A stretch of 53,021 bases of DNA from Glomus cerebriforme (Eukaryota; Glomeromycota; Glomeromycetes; Glomerales; Glomeraceae): contig QKYT01000033.1 in NCBI GenBank assembly GCA_003550305.1, forward strand, positions 302,541 through 355,561. The letters run 5' to 3'. Made by a program: the position numbers and the translations under genes. Each line of letters starts with the position of its first letter. Position 1 is the first letter of the stretch. The notes under the pieces were generated by a model that saw only the letters and a list, made by a program, of their open reading frames with translations, did not search any database and was not told the DNA's origin. Shown here one piece after another: positions 37,626-50,097 of this stretch.

Positions 37626-40600
37626 TACAGTGGCATTCAAAAGTTTTGCATCACCTAAAAAAAAAAAAAATGAAAATCATGATATCACATAATCTAAAGC
37701 TCATTGGCATCTGAAATAAAGAAATCTAAAAATAGAATATTAGAGTTACTTAAATGTATAAATTTATTTTAAATTGATTGGTTACTTTTTGAATCACATA
37801 ACATTAAGTCACAACTCACAAACTACTGATGCATTTCTTTTGATCACTTGAAAATTTTTAAAAAAATTAATTTTAGTAATTTATTAATTGACTTATTTAA
37901 GCAAGAATACTCAAAATTACTAAGTAATATAGTAAATTAGTATGACTTTTATTATATACAAAGGTTTGGAAAAAGTTTCTATAATAAAATCACTTATAAA
38001 TTTAAATTCTTCCAATTAAAAGGATTAATCCAAGCCAAATTTTATGCAAATCGGGCCAGTAGATCAGGAGGAATTAAGTAGTAAAGTTGGGCAATAATTT
38101 TGATTTAAATATAGAAATGATTTACATCATATGTATAGTGCTCGGCAACAAGTTACCAGTTACCTATAAATTAAAATAATCATTACACAAATATACTCTT
38201 ATGTAAACATTTTTTTTTTNATAATTAACTTACTTTTTATAGTATAAGTAAAGTTGATCATCAAGTTAAAATGTATTTTCATTAAAAATTATATGAAATT
38301 TTAATAAAAATTAATCATTATATTTCAGGTTTTATCAGAAAAATTAGCATTTTAATAGAAATTTTAGGTATTATTGTAATATTAAAATAATTTGTATTAT
38401 TATGAAATTTTTTTTAAATAAAATTATTTGTCATAATTTATAGTATATTATTACAAAGTATCATTAAAATTAATGAAATAATTAGCAAGTTATATACATT
38501 TAATAATAATATTTTTCATTTATTAATTGTTTGTAAATTATTAAGCTAAAGAATAAATTATAATTTTAAATTTTNATTATTATAAAAAANTTAAAAAATA
38601 AATAGTAAGATTCATATATTTCTAATAAAAAAATTTTGGCCAAATTTAGTTTATTAGATCTGGCTAAAATTTGGTAAGTAATTTAATAATGATTTATAAA
38701 TAAGGTTGCTTGCCAAAACTAAGGGGTTTCAGCGGGATGGCGTATGTGAAACTGCCAAAACTAGTTTCGCAAAATCACACTAAAATGCCAAAATGCCAAA
38801 ACTGCCAAAACTGTTTTACATTTCGGCGTAGTATATCATATGATATATATATAGTTTCAGCATCGGTATCAGTCAAGTGATTTACTGATCTGATTTATCA
38901 ATCTGACAATCTGATCGGTTGATCATAATTTTAAAAAAAAAGGCTTAAAAAAAAATAAGACTTTTATTATTTATTTTTTTTCTTTAGGAACGTTCTACTG
39001 GATGTGGATTCTGTTGAAACGAACTAAGGATTGTCCTTCCTTAGAGTGAAGCATGTGATAAGTTAGGTTTGGGTGGGTATATAGTATGAAATGGCATTAT
39101 AAAACAATACTAATGAACTCTTTTTTTTTTATTTTTTTTAGATTTCTGGCTTTCTCTTGAAGTAGAATATATGGTAAGTGAAGTTTGGGTGGGTGTATAA
39201 TATGAAATGGCGTTATAAAACAATACTAANNNNNNNNNNNNNNNNNNNNNNNNNNNNNNNNNNNNNNNNNNNNNNNNNNNNNNNNNNNNNNNNNNNNNNN
39301 NNNNNNNNNNNNNNNNNNNNNNNNNNNNNNNNNNNNNNNNNNNNNNNNNNNNNNNNNNNNNNNNNNNNNNNNNNNNNNNNNNNNNNNNNNNNNNNNNNNN
39401 NNNNNNNNNNNNNNNNNNNNNNNNNNNNNNNNNNNNNNNNNNNNNNNNNNNNNNNNNNNNNNNNNNNNNNNNNNNNNNNNNNNNNNNNNNNNNNNNNNNN
39501 NNNNNNNNNNNNNNNNNNNNNNNNNNNNNNNNNNNNNNNNNNNNNNNNNNNNNNNNNNNNNNNNNNNNNNNNNNNNNNNNNNNNNNNNNNNNNNNNNNNN
39601 NNNNNNNNNNNNNNNNNNNNNNNNNNNNNNNNNNNNNNNNNNNNNNNNNNNNNNNNNNNNNNNNNNNNNNNNNNNNNNNNNNNNNNNNNNNNNNNNNNNN
39701 NNNNNNNNNNNNNNNNNNNNNNNNNNNNNNNNNNNNNNNNNNNNNNNNNNNNNNNNNNNNNNNNNNNNNNNNNNNNNNNNNNNNNNNNNNNNNNNNNNNN
39801 NNNNNNNNNNNNNNNNNNNNNNNNNNNNNNNNNNNNNNNNNNNNNNNNNNNNNNNNNNNNNNNNNNNNNNNNNNNNNNNNNNNNNNNNNNNNNNNNNNNN
39901 NNNNNNNNNNNNNNNNNNNNNNNNNNNNNNNNNNNNNNNNNNNNNNNNNNNNNNNNNNNNNNNNNNNNNNNNNNNNNNNNNNNNNNNNNNNNNNNNNNNN
40001 NNNNNNNNNNNNNNNNNNNNNNNNNNNNNGCCAATTAAAAGTACGTAATTTGCTAACTATTTCATTAATTTTGATGATACTTTATAATAATATATTATAA
40101 ATTATATCAAATAATTTTATTTAAAAAAAATTTCATAATAATACAATTATACAAATTATTTTAATATTATAATAATACCTAAAATTTCTATTAAAATGCT
40201 AATTTTTCTGATAAAACCTGAAATATAATGATTAATTTTTATTAAAATTTCATATAATTTTTAATGAAAATACATTTTAACTTAATGATCAACTTTACTT
40301 ATACTATAAAAAGTAAGTTAATTATCAAAAAAAAAGTTTACATGAGACTATATTTGTATAATGATTATTTTAATTTATAGGTGACCGGTAACTTGTTGCC
40401 AGGCACTGTAAATCAAAAATTATTAACCAAATTTATCACTTAATTTCTCCTAATCTACTGGTCTGATTTGCATGAAATTTGGCTTGAATTAATTCTCTTA
40501 ATTGGAAGAATTTAAATTTATAAGTGATTTTATTATAGAAACTCTTCCCAAAGTTTTGTATATAATAAAAGTCATACTAATTTACTATGTTAGTAATTTT

Positions 40601-40977
40601 GAGTATTTTTGCTTAAATAAATCAATTAATAAATTACTAAAATTACAGATTTTTTTTAAGTTTAAATATTAATTTAAGCTATAAAATGCTTAATTTATTA
40701 CTTAATTTATTATAAATCATATTGCTAATTCTTATAAAAATTTTAATTTTTTTAAAAATTTTTAAGCTATCAAAAGAAATGCATTGGTAGTTTATGACTT
40801 AATATCATATGATTCAAAAAGTAACTAATCAATTTAAAATAAATTTATACATTTAGGTAACTCTAATATTCTATTTTTAGATTTCTTTATTTCAGATGCC
40901 AATGAGCTTTAGATCATGTGATATCATGATTTTCATTTTTTCTTTCAGGTAATGCAAAACTTTTAAGCGCCACTGTA
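37626..40977. mobile_element. Nested Tc1/mariner-type inverted-repeat structure with gap
   Basis: Outer ends CAGTGGCATTCAAAAGTTTTGC (37628) and, inverted, CAGTGGCGCTTAAAAGTTTTGC (40975) abut TA on both sides, as in Tc1/mariner. The arms pair for roughly 0.9 kb (to about 38500 and from about 40050). Inside the arms a second terminus pair, TAGTGCTCGGCAACAAGTTACC (38136) and CAGTGCCTGGCAACAAGTTACC (inverted at 40408), also beside TA, marks a nested second family. No transposase ORF is visible; an 802-bp N run (39230-40031) covers the centre. Confidence 0.65.
38560..39229. repeat. Tandem repeats beside the assembly gap
   Basis: Two copies, 116 bp apart (39055-39113 and 39171-39229), share TTTGGGTGGGT, TATGAAATGGC and TATAAAACAATACTAA; the second is cut by the N run. 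TGCCAAAACT words repeat at 38752-38815. The gap may hide more units. Confidence 0.6.
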
Positions 40978-41345
40978 TATCGATATTGATTTTAGACTAT
41001 TTTTTAGACTTTTTATACTTCTTGACTATCTTATTAAAACTTTTTTACGCTTCTCTCAAGAAACAAAATATCTTATTCATTTGACTTACTTACCTTATTT
41101 AATTTGATAAAAATTTCATGAAATAGAACATTTGACACTCCTATTTTCACTACTTTAACTTAATTTTTATCTTTATTACTACACTCAGTCTCTTTACCTC
41201 ATTTTATCTTTATTATCATTACTGTAATTATTATGCGTCAATATGAATGAATTTTATTAAGAGTCAAATAATATAGGTATATTTGCTTATTTGTTTAAGT
41301 ATGTCTTTGGTTTTTTGTTTTAAGAATAGCTTTGAATTATTGCTA
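40978..41345. other. AT-rich intergenic DNA
   Basis: No gene recognised. Confidence 0.5.
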
Positions 41346-41500
41346 GTTTCAGTGTAGTTAGGGTTAGGATTAGGGGAATTAGGGTTAGAATTAGGGTAAA
41401 GTGTTAGGGTTAGGAATTAGGATTAGGATTATGATTAGGGTTAGGTGTTAGGATAAAGTGTTAGGAGTTAGAATTAGATGTTAGAGTTATGATTAGTTTG
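41346..41500 (+). repeat. Degenerate interstitial TTAGGG-like repeats
   Basis: TTAGGG, TTAGGA and TTAGAA words recur irregularly, about six being exact TTAGGG, the common fungal telomere unit. A shorter inverted cluster (CCTAA/TCTAA) is at about 43016-43072. Confidence 0.7.
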
Positions 41501-41559
41501 TTTCTTTTAAATCTGATAATATCAACTTTACTAATTGATATTCTTTTTATTTTATTCTT

Positions 41560-41965
41560 CAGGTTTACTACATAATAGATTTGATGATAATGATTATTAT
41601 GAGAGTGGATTAGAAAGTAATAATAAAGAACAACAAGTATTGAGAATTGGTGAAGAATTTGATTTATAGAAAAATGCTAACAGATTTTTTGATGAATATG
41701 CATTATTAAAGGATTTTGCCATAAGAAAATATCATGAAAATTATATTACTCTAAATGATGGTTCACAAAGATTCATTAGAAGGACTTATTCATATATTTT
41801 ATCAGGAAATTACAACCAAATAAAGTAATTGATATATTAAAACAGCATCAACGTACTTCAAATTCGATTGGATGTTCCTGGATAACTAGTTTAAACGTGA
41901 AAATGTAAAAAATGTGGGCAATTAAATCACTATCAAAAGAATTGTAATAGCAATGCATAGATTTA
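41560..41965 (+). pseudogene. FAR1/MULE-type transposase relic
   Basis: Broken frames read RIGEEFDL(stop)KNANRFFDEYALLKDFAIRK, matching the start of FAR1-type DNA-binding domains, then after a shift SNSIGCSWIT. Further on is a CKKCGQLNHYQKNC zinc knuckle (C-x2-C-x4-H-x4-C) at about 41904-41945. The transposase core between the DNA-binding and knuckle parts is missing. Stops and frameshifts show that it is dead. Possibly related to the source of the foldback element at 35.7-37.2 kb. Confidence 0.6.
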
Positions 41966-43850
41966 TTACTATAAAAAATAAGTGCAAATAAAAAAACAAA
42001 TAAATTTTATTAATGAATATATTGATACAAATAAATTATTTTTTACGCAATATTTTTACAATTATAATATAAATTTTTTATGTCATGTGATAGGTGTTTT
42101 AATTGCATATATATGGTTATAAAACTGCAAAAGTTAGTAAAATAACCAGATAGTTATTATAACCATGATTAAGTTTAGCAATGGTATTATATTATATATA
42201 TTTTTAAATTATTATAAAAAATCTCAAAAATTAAATATTTTAGCAATTAGTAATCCTAAAAAAATAAACTATAATACATTAAATTTATCTCAATAAAATG
42301 AATCTAATGATAATTATTTTATTTTAATAGGATTAATATTTACAAAGATAAAATATTTTAAATATTTTAATTAAAAAATTCAGATTGAATTAAGTCAGAT
42401 TAAAGTATAATTCAATTTAAATTTTTGAGTTAATACCTAACCTTTCTACTTAAGTACTTAATATTTGAATAAAATTTAATCTAATAATTCAATTTTTATA
42501 AAATAATTTATTTATTAAAAGAAATTATTTTTTAAAATTTTACCATATCTCAATTTTTAAATTATATAAATAGTACATATATAATATATATATTAGTCAA
42601 TTAGAATTTATAATTTAGTAAATTATATAATTTAAATCCATAAAATTAATTTTATTAGATATATAATAATGTGATTTATATTTTTTTACTTTATTATTTG
42701 TATTATTAAATTAAACTTATTTTTTAATAATTATTATTAGAATTATCATTTAAATAAAATATAAATTTATTATTATTAGCAAGATTTTGTTTATTTAATC
42801 TGATTTTTGCAATAATAATTTTAGCTTTTTTTCATAGTATTTTTTTAAGAAAAATAATTATTTATAGGATTTTGTAATTTATCACCATGGCGATATATAG
42901 TAATTTTATCACCAGCGTGATATATAATGATGACAAATAGGATTCACCATCAAAAAAATCTTAAGTTTCCAGAATATTTAATAAAAATGGAGAAAGGTGG
43001 ATATAACAAGATGTGATACTAAACCTAATTACCTGACTCTAATCTTAACTCTAATCCTAACCAAACCTTAATTCCAGCCAAAATTATTGGGTGTGATAAA
43101 ACGCCATGGCGATAAAAGATAATTTTCTTATTTATATATGTATTATATTAATTTGCACTTTATTTCACAAAAATTTAACAGTTTTAATTTTTAATTAAAT
43201 AGTAAATTTATTAGTTTTTAAAAGTCTAAAACTCAACCAATTGTAACTTTAAATAAATTCTAACTAATAACTTTTAAAGTTTAAGTCATATATTATAAAA
43301 ATTATTAGTAAAATATTAATAAAATTTTTTTTTTTTAGAATTAATCAATTATTACTATCCTCTAAACTATTTTGCAGATAAATTTGCTTGCAATTTTGAA
43401 AAATATTGTTTAATTATTAAAAAAAAATTAATTATAATTAAGGTGGTATAAAATTATTATTTTTTTGAAGCTAAAATTAAGAATTAACATTAATTATTTA
43501 ATTTTTAATAATAGACAAATGCAATGATCAAATTTGTCAATGATTATTATTTAAATAAAAATATATTGCCATATATAAAAGTTTTTTATATTAAGTAAAC
43601 ATATAGAATAGATAAAATTACACATAATATGTAATTTTTAAAGGTATATAATAAGTACATAAATTTTAATATTAGATTTTATGCAAAAATTTATATATAT
43701 TATGAAATTTTGATTTAATAAAATAATTTTTTCAAAAAATAATATATTAAAATAAAATTTACAATATTTTTTAAGTAAAAATAAAAAAATTATAAGTTTA
43801 TTAGTATTATTTTATATATATATAAAGTCAAATAATATTAATAATATTGA
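41966..43850. other. AT-rich non-coding DNA
   Basis: No gene. It contains TATCACCATGGCGATA-type palindromic words near 42880-42935 and inverted near 43095-43120, plus the inverted TTAGG-like cluster, hinting at another decayed short element between about 42880 and 43125. Confidence 0.4.
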
Positions 43851-44600
43851 AAATTGCAAATAAATTTGCCTGCAATTTTTTTTTATAATAATATAATATT
43901 AGCAAATATTTGCATATAGGTAAGATTAAAATTGGCCATCTAAATTGAATCTTTTTTATTGATTAAGTAAAGTTGTAGAGTAGGTCAAACTATACTTATC
44001 CTAAAAATATTAAAATTCTAGTATAGTTACATAAGAAATTCACTATTATTAAATTTAAAAAATCATAAATTTTGTTCTTTTTTACTAATATTAAAAATAT
44101 GCATCTAAAATAATTATTAAAAAAAGATAATTTTTATAGAAAAATAATACATTTACAATAAATTTTATACTATTTTTTATATAAAAATAAAAAAAATTAT
44201 AAGTTTATTTTTATATATATATAAAGTTAAATAATATTGAAAATTGCAAATAAATTTGCATACAATTTTTTTTATAAAAATATAGCATTAGTAAACATTT
44301 ACTGTGATATCAAAATCAGCTATTTAAATCTTCTCTTATTAATTAAGTAAAATTGTAGAGCAGGTCAAAATATATTTATCTTAAAAATATTAAAAATCTG
44401 ATATAAATATGTAAGAAATTTGTCACAATTGAATTTAAAAAATCACACAAATTTTAGTTTTTTTTACTGATACTAAAAATATAATACTTTTATACCAAAT
44501 TTTATATTATTTTCTAAGTTTATTAACATAATTTTGCATATATATAAAGTCAAACAATATTGAAAATTGCAAGTAAATTTACTTTCAATTTTGTTATCCT
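43851..44600 (+). repeat. Diverged tandem repeat of ~385 bp
   Basis: Blocks beginning TTGAAAATTGCAAATAAATTTGC at about 43848 and 44234, and a partial third at 44560, each followed by AAGTAAARTTGTAGAGYAGGTCAAA some 130 bp on in the first two. Non-coding. Confidence 0.55.
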
Positions 44601-45011
44601 TTAAGGGATAAGGTGTTAGTCAAGTATAAATGTTATGTATTATATATAATTTTATAAATTTTATTAAAAATTTTTTTTACTAAAAATAAATATAAAAAAA
44701 ACTTATATAATGTAATAAATATAACTTTTGGAGAATTTTACTTTTTAGTAAATTGATTTCTATAAAAAAAAACTGTACTTTTTATTTTATTTATTTATTT
44801 ACTTTTTTATTATAAAAATATTATATATATAATAATTTAAAAAATAATTTAATTATATGATTATCTAATAATATTTAATTAAATTTATTAAATTATTTTT
44901 ACTAATAAATAAAATTTTTTTTTTATTTAATTATTTTTAATATTATTTTTTCAAAAAAATTAAAATTAATCATAATAATTTTTAATTATTTTTTTTATAA
45001 AAACAAGGATA
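44601..45011. other. AT-rich non-coding DNA
   Basis: Only A/T homopolymer-rich sequence. No gene. Confidence 0.5.
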
Positions 45012-45352
45012 AATCTATTTGTAACATCATGTTACATGTTTTATTTGTAACAACCTCAATTTTATCCAATTAAAATTTAAGATCAGGTGTAATGTAAATA
45101 GTTTAGCGAATCAAAATAAAAGATCAGTTGTGTAACTAAAACAAGAATTTTTTAAAAAATTTCAAAAAACTGCTTATAACTTAAAATTTTATCTATGAAA
45201 CTATCTTTGTTACATTAAGTAAAAGTTTTTCAAATTAAATTTTACATGTAGAAATCTTATTTATAAAACATTTAAAATAATTTATTATTAAAAAAAAATA
45301 AAAAAAAGTTGTTACAAATAAGACATATAACAGGATGTTACAAATACATTTT
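45012..45352. repeat. MITE-like inverted-repeat element
   Basis: Ends TATTTGTAACATCATGTTACATG and, inverted, TATTTGTAACATCCTGTTATATG; both continue to a TTATTTGTAACAAC inner word. About 340 bp, no coding capacity. The target duplication is unclear in AT-rich flanks. Confidence 0.6.
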
Positions 45353-47224
45353 TTCTAAAAACAATAACAGATTTTTAAAAATATACTTAAACTATTATTT
45401 TAGAATTCATTAAATTATAATATAATTATAAAATTTACTATTTATTACTGGTAATAATTATTACTAATATTAAATTTATTATAATATTGCACAAAAAAAA
45501 CAAATGGTTATAAATTCTGATCATAAAACTTAAATTCTATTCTTAAATTTAATAATAGCCAAACAAAATTTATATTTTGCTGTAATTAAAAATCAATTAA
45601 AATTAAAAAGGTTGTTATAATATAATACAGATTTAACTAGGCTCTTACTAAATTTTTAATTTTAGTTCTATTCTTAAATCATATTATTTCAAAAAAATTA
45701 AAGATTTATATTTCTAGATTTTTATTTTTATTTTTATTTTATTTTATTTTTTTTTTATATTTATTATAACTAACCAATGAAATTTCAGGTAAATCCAGTG
45801 AAAAAAAAATAGTGATTAAGGTTTGCATACAAAAACTTTAGTAGTACCGATTTGAATAACAGCATTGTGCGACAATTTACGCCTTTAACAAAAAAGTTCC
45901 ATAATAGCAAGACAAAGACGTTTTCAAAAAAAGGTTAACACTGGGAACTCATAAATTATCATTCCTGAAGAATATTTTTGTGGTAAATTCAGGACTATTA
46001 ATGTTTCTTTTAGGTAAGAAATCATACATAATAAAAAATTTTTTATCCATTGACACCTTGAATCATTGTCATTTGCGCCAAAAGTGGCAAATACGTAAGT
46101 CTCATGCATACAATAGTTTAACATATGATTACATGATACCCATACAAATAAAGATGGGGGTTTCCGGATTTTCCGAAAATCGAAAAGGATTTTAAATTTT
46201 TCGACGTTTAAATATTTTTATGTCAATGTCGAAACTTGAATATTCTAATAATTCATATTAGATCCACAATTGATCGTTTTCTCGTTGTTTCCACATTAGA
46301 ACATATTAAATGCATGGCAAATAATAAACTGCCGATCTTAATAAGAATTGGAATTTGTTTTACTCTTTAATTCAAAAGGAATAATTCTTTATCTTTTTTA
46401 AAGAAAATGAAGGGATTTAATAATAAGAAATTTACGTTCTTTTAGTTATCTATGTTTGATTATATAATACTTCATGAAAAAGGGTGATGATTTGTCACCA
46501 TAATAACATTAGATAATATAATACCGCAGTATGCTGTGACAAATATTAACTAGTATGCGAAAATTTTACATTAGATTTGTAAAAACTTAATTTACAAATC
46601 GGTTATAACAACATATGAGAGAATGCAACCACAAGAAGATTCACATGTAATGATTTACCTAACATTAAAACGTTATCCGTTTTCTCTATTAAATAAACGA
46701 GAAATACAGTATGTAACCATAATTTTAGATACGCTAATTGTCTACAATATACTATATCAGACTTTTTTGACGTTATTAGTTAGTTTGAGCATGGCGGTTG
46801 AATAATTAAGTAATATTTTTTTGACAATTTAACACAAACTTAAATTATTTGGGGGTCTTATGAACGTTTGTGAGAATTTTTTCATTGAGAAATAAACTTA
46901 TTTGGGATGCTTTTGTTCCAATTCTTTGTTTTATCTGTTGTGATCAAAATATTGTAAACCAATTAAGAAGCTTTAAGTAAGTAAAAACAATGATTACGCG
47001 TTCATCTTATCCGAAATTCCCGATTTCTAATAGATAAGCCACAGAGTCTTTTGTTTACGTTTATGGTAATTAACTGTAAACTAATAAAAATAAATTTTTC
47101 AATTGATAAACAAAAATTATGTCATACGTTTAATACTGCTGATCTATCGATAAGAATTTTTTAAATATAAATTTGATAATTCCCTTTTTATGTTTTTTTA
47201 AAAAAAAATGAATTTTTCCCGGAT
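45353..47224. other. Intergenic region
   Basis: Short open frames near 45.9-46.8 kb have no domain, no intron logic and no good context. Treated as non-coding. The last ~100 bp presumably carry the promoter of the Zn2Cys6 gene. Confidence 0.45.
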
Positions 47225-47617
47225 ATGAAGGAAAGATTCAAGAAGGTATCTTGCGAGGGTTCCCGTGTACGCGTGACATCCGCGTGTATGTCTTGCAAAA
47301 AAAAAAAAACTAAATGTGAGGACAATAGACCATGTACCAACTGCCGAATACATAATTGGGAATGTATCCCAACGGAGGCTACAAAACGTGGTCCCCGCAA
47401 AGTAAATAGCCAACGGAAAAAAAGGAAAGGGATATCCGAGAGTTCGTCTCCTTCCTCCTCCTCCTCCTCTTCTCCTCCCCCTCCCTCTTCCTTGTCTTCT
47501 CCACTCGAAAAAAGCATGCTTCCTACGAAAACAGAAGACGAATCATTCGACGATATGTTTGACGTTTACTTTGATTTTTCGGAAAATGACGAAGCAACCT
47601 CCTTGAAGGAGCGTTAA
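47225..47617 (+). CDS. Zn(II)2Cys6 binuclear-cluster transcription factor, short
   Basis: 130 aa. CMSCKKKKTKCEDNRPCTNC plus a last Cys eight positions on fits C-x2-C-x6-C-x5-C-x2-C-x6-C, the fungal Gal4-type cluster, at about 21-48. A basic linker (KRGPRKVNSQRKKRKG), a Ser/Pro run and an acidic tail (DESFDDMFDVYFDFSEND) that could activate transcription follow. No fungal-specific middle homology region, so it is much shorter than most family members. Single exon. Marks the flank as fungal. Confidence 0.85.
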   Translation: MKERFKKVSCEGSRVRVTSACMSCKKKKTKCEDNRPCTNCRIHNWECIPTEATKRGPRKVNSQRKKRKGISESSSPSSSSSSSPPPPSSLSSPLEKSMLPTKTEDESFDDMFDVYFDFSENDEATSLKER

Positions 47618-48732
47618 ACGTACAAAAAAGGTACAGATTTATTGACTTTTTAAAAAAAAACAAAAATATAATAAATTTCCTTATAAATTATATAACTGAT
47701 AACCCTTTCTTTTATTTATAAAGGGCTCTACCTACCTCCTATAGTTCTGCTATATGACACCTCCTTTCTGATATTTTTCCATTATTGGCATCAGGCTTGG
47801 ATTGTTTTTTAATCAGCAATATCTCCCGCGCCTGGTGCTAAAGAAAAATGAATAATAAATTTTGTCTAAACAGAAAAGACAAACATCTTCGTTTTGAGAA
47901 GCTTATTTGTGATCAGAATCACATTGTATTTTTTAATATTTATTTTTTCCTTATTATTTTAAGGATAGTATTTAAAATATTTTTAGCTTAAAGCTAAATT
48001 ATATATTAAATTTTTTTAAATTTTAAAATTTAACCTTTATATGATACGTTATATAATACGTTATCAATTTTGATTACAAAATTTTTACCCGAATTCGTCT
48101 TTGGGTTTCAAATTTAGCATGGTAGTCTACTTAAAGAAACAATTATTGTTTTTTTATTTAAAAATTTATAATAACGCTCCGGATGAGCTATGATAAAAAA
48201 ATAAATAAATAAATAAAAAAAGCTGTTACCAATAGAAGGAGATAAGATATTATGGGATTTTGTGATTGTATGCTACCAAAGTATACATGTAATTTATTTT
48301 GAATCAGAAATAATACAATGTTTTCATTGTACAAAAGAAATTGATTTAAAAAAAGTTATCTTTAATAAAATGCATAATTAATGTACGAATAAGTAACATT
48401 TTACAATTTTTCAATTAATATACATCTGATAATTAAATAACTTTAATACTCCTATAAGAAAAAAATAACGGCAACTTTAGGAACATTCTACTTATAAATT
48501 TACCTAATCTATGTAATGCGTTGGAAACATCCAAGTTTCCCCCATTCATTAATTATCATCGTAACATCTTTGACAACTATCAACTGCCCTACTCGAAGCG
48601 TGTAAACCAAGTCAAAGTTCTTAGCAAAATAGAACATAATGACTTTCAATAAAGAAATATATACTATTGCTATAAATATTAAGATTTCAATAATAATTAT
48701 CTCTCATCAGATTTATCATGATCTTTAAATAA
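47618..48732. other. Intergenic region between convergent genes
   Basis: AT-rich; no gene or repeat recognised. Confidence 0.5.
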
Positions 48733-50097
48733 TTAATCGTTATGTTTTTTTTCATTAGTTTCTATGCTTTTCGTCGTTGTTGATTCATCATTTTTGACCT
48801 CGGTATTTTCTTGCAAAATCTGAAAAGAATCATTCTTTATATTTTCACCTTTTTTAGAAAATTCATTATCTTTTAGACCTTTGAATAATTCATAAGTGGA
48901 TTTCTCTTTAACTGATTCCATGTTTGTCGATGTTGTTGATTCACCATTTTTGACCTCATTATTTTCTTGTAAAATCTGAAAAAGATCATTATCAATTTTT
49001 TCATCTTTTTTAGGAAACTCAACATTTTTTAGATTTTTGAATAACTCATAAGAAGGTTTCTCTTTAATAGATTCCATGTTTTTTGATGTTATTGATTCAT
49101 CATATTTGACATCATTATTTTCTTGTAAAACCTGAAAAAGATTTTTTTCATTTTCTTTAGAATTCACTTTAGGAAACATTTCTTCATAAACAAGTTGAAA
49201 TCTAGGTTTAGTTGAAGGTTTGATTTCATTAGAATCCGTAGAACTACTAGTTTTAAGTAAAGAACGAAGTTTGGAAAGAATTTCTTCTTGAGTTTTTTCA
49301 TCATCTTTAATACGATTTGTAGCCGAATCAAAAAACAAAGAACTTTTTCCTGGTAAATGATCAAACATATTTAAATCATCTTTTGATGAAAGAAGAGGAG
49401 TATGTGAAACTCTAACATTTGGACGTCCTTGATCATCAAATTCCACTTTTTCAATATAAAAATTTTCAAGTTTTTTCCTATTAACATGAGCCAATCTATG
49501 AGCCTTACCAAAATGTAAACTTCCAACCAAACCACTTATACCAACAGCAAAGACACCATTAGCATCCCTATTAAGAATACGACCTTGTACTTGAAAATTA
49601 ATACCAGGATTATTATGAGAATAAGTTAAACCTTTAATAATTGAATTAGAACTTTTTGTATCAAAAGTTAAACCCAAAAATTCTAAAAAATCTTCAGAAT
49701 CTTTTGTTAAAAGTTTATCCCATTCATCTTTTCTTTTTTCGATTTTTTTTAATAATTTTTCAAATTCATTTTTTGACATTCTTACAATATTTTTTAAATT
49801 TCTTTGATTAATATCACTTGATTTTAATTGTTCAACCCTTTTCGAAATAAGAAAATTTTCTTTCCATTTTTTTCTAAATCTTGTTAAAGTTTCAGCACTT
49901 TTATAAGGAGTTTGATGTTCTAATGTATCTATTTCTCCTATCGTTATAACATTTGTACGTAAATGATTTGGTAAATTACGTTTTACACCATATTCCCCAT
50001 TTCGATGATACTCTCCATAAGTTTTATAAACTTGAGATAATGTAGGATCAAATTTTGATAATCTTGAATTTCTTAAAAGTTGGGAAAATGATGTCAT
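48733..50097 (-). CDS. MRP51: Mitochondrial small-subunit ribosomal protein, Mrp51-like
   Basis: 454 aa. The N-terminus (LLRNSRLSKFDPTLSQVY, then GEYGVKRNLPNHLRT and a DTLEHQTPYKSAE stretch) fits the Mrp51/bS1m family, a component of the fungal mitochondrial ribosome small subunit. A central GINFQVQGRILNRDANGVFAVGISG segment follows. The C-terminal ~150 residues are a Lys/Glu/Asn-rich low-complexity extension of about three ~47-residue repeats (LFQ(V/I)LQEN...YELFK.LK). No intron. Ordinary host gene. Confidence 0.75.
   Translation of the reverse strand: MTSFSQLLRNSRLSKFDPTLSQVYKTYGEYHRNGEYGVKRNLPNHLRTNVITIGEIDTLEHQTPYKSAETLTRFRKKWKENFLISKRVEQLKSSDINQRNLKNIVRMSKNEFEKLLKKIEKRKDEWDKLLTKDSEDFLEFLGLTFDTKSSNSIIKGLTYSHNNPGINFQVQGRILNRDANGVFAVGISGLVGSLHFGKAHRLAHVNRKKLENFYIEKVEFDDQGRPNVRVSHTPLLSSKDDLNMFDHLPGKSSLFFDSATNRIKDDEKTQEEILSKLRSLLKTSSSTDSNEIKPSTKPRFQLVYEEMFPKVNSKENEKNLFQVLQENNDVKYDESITSKNMESIKEKPSYELFKNLKNVEFPKKDEKIDNDLFQILQENNEVKNGESTTSTNMESVKEKSTYELFKGLKDNEFSKKGENIKNDSFQILQENTEVKNDESTTTKSIETNEKKHND

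Noticed and set aside
39178..40038. 286-codon frames on both strands
   Set aside because: Made almost entirely of N bases in an assembly gap.
45924..46805. Several 60-71 codon frames
   Set aside because: No domains, no conserved start context and AT-rich codon use; not distinguishable from chance.
47188..47517. Minus-strand Glu/Gly-rich 109-codon frame
   Set aside because: Antisense of the Ser/Pro codon run in the Zn2Cys6 gene.
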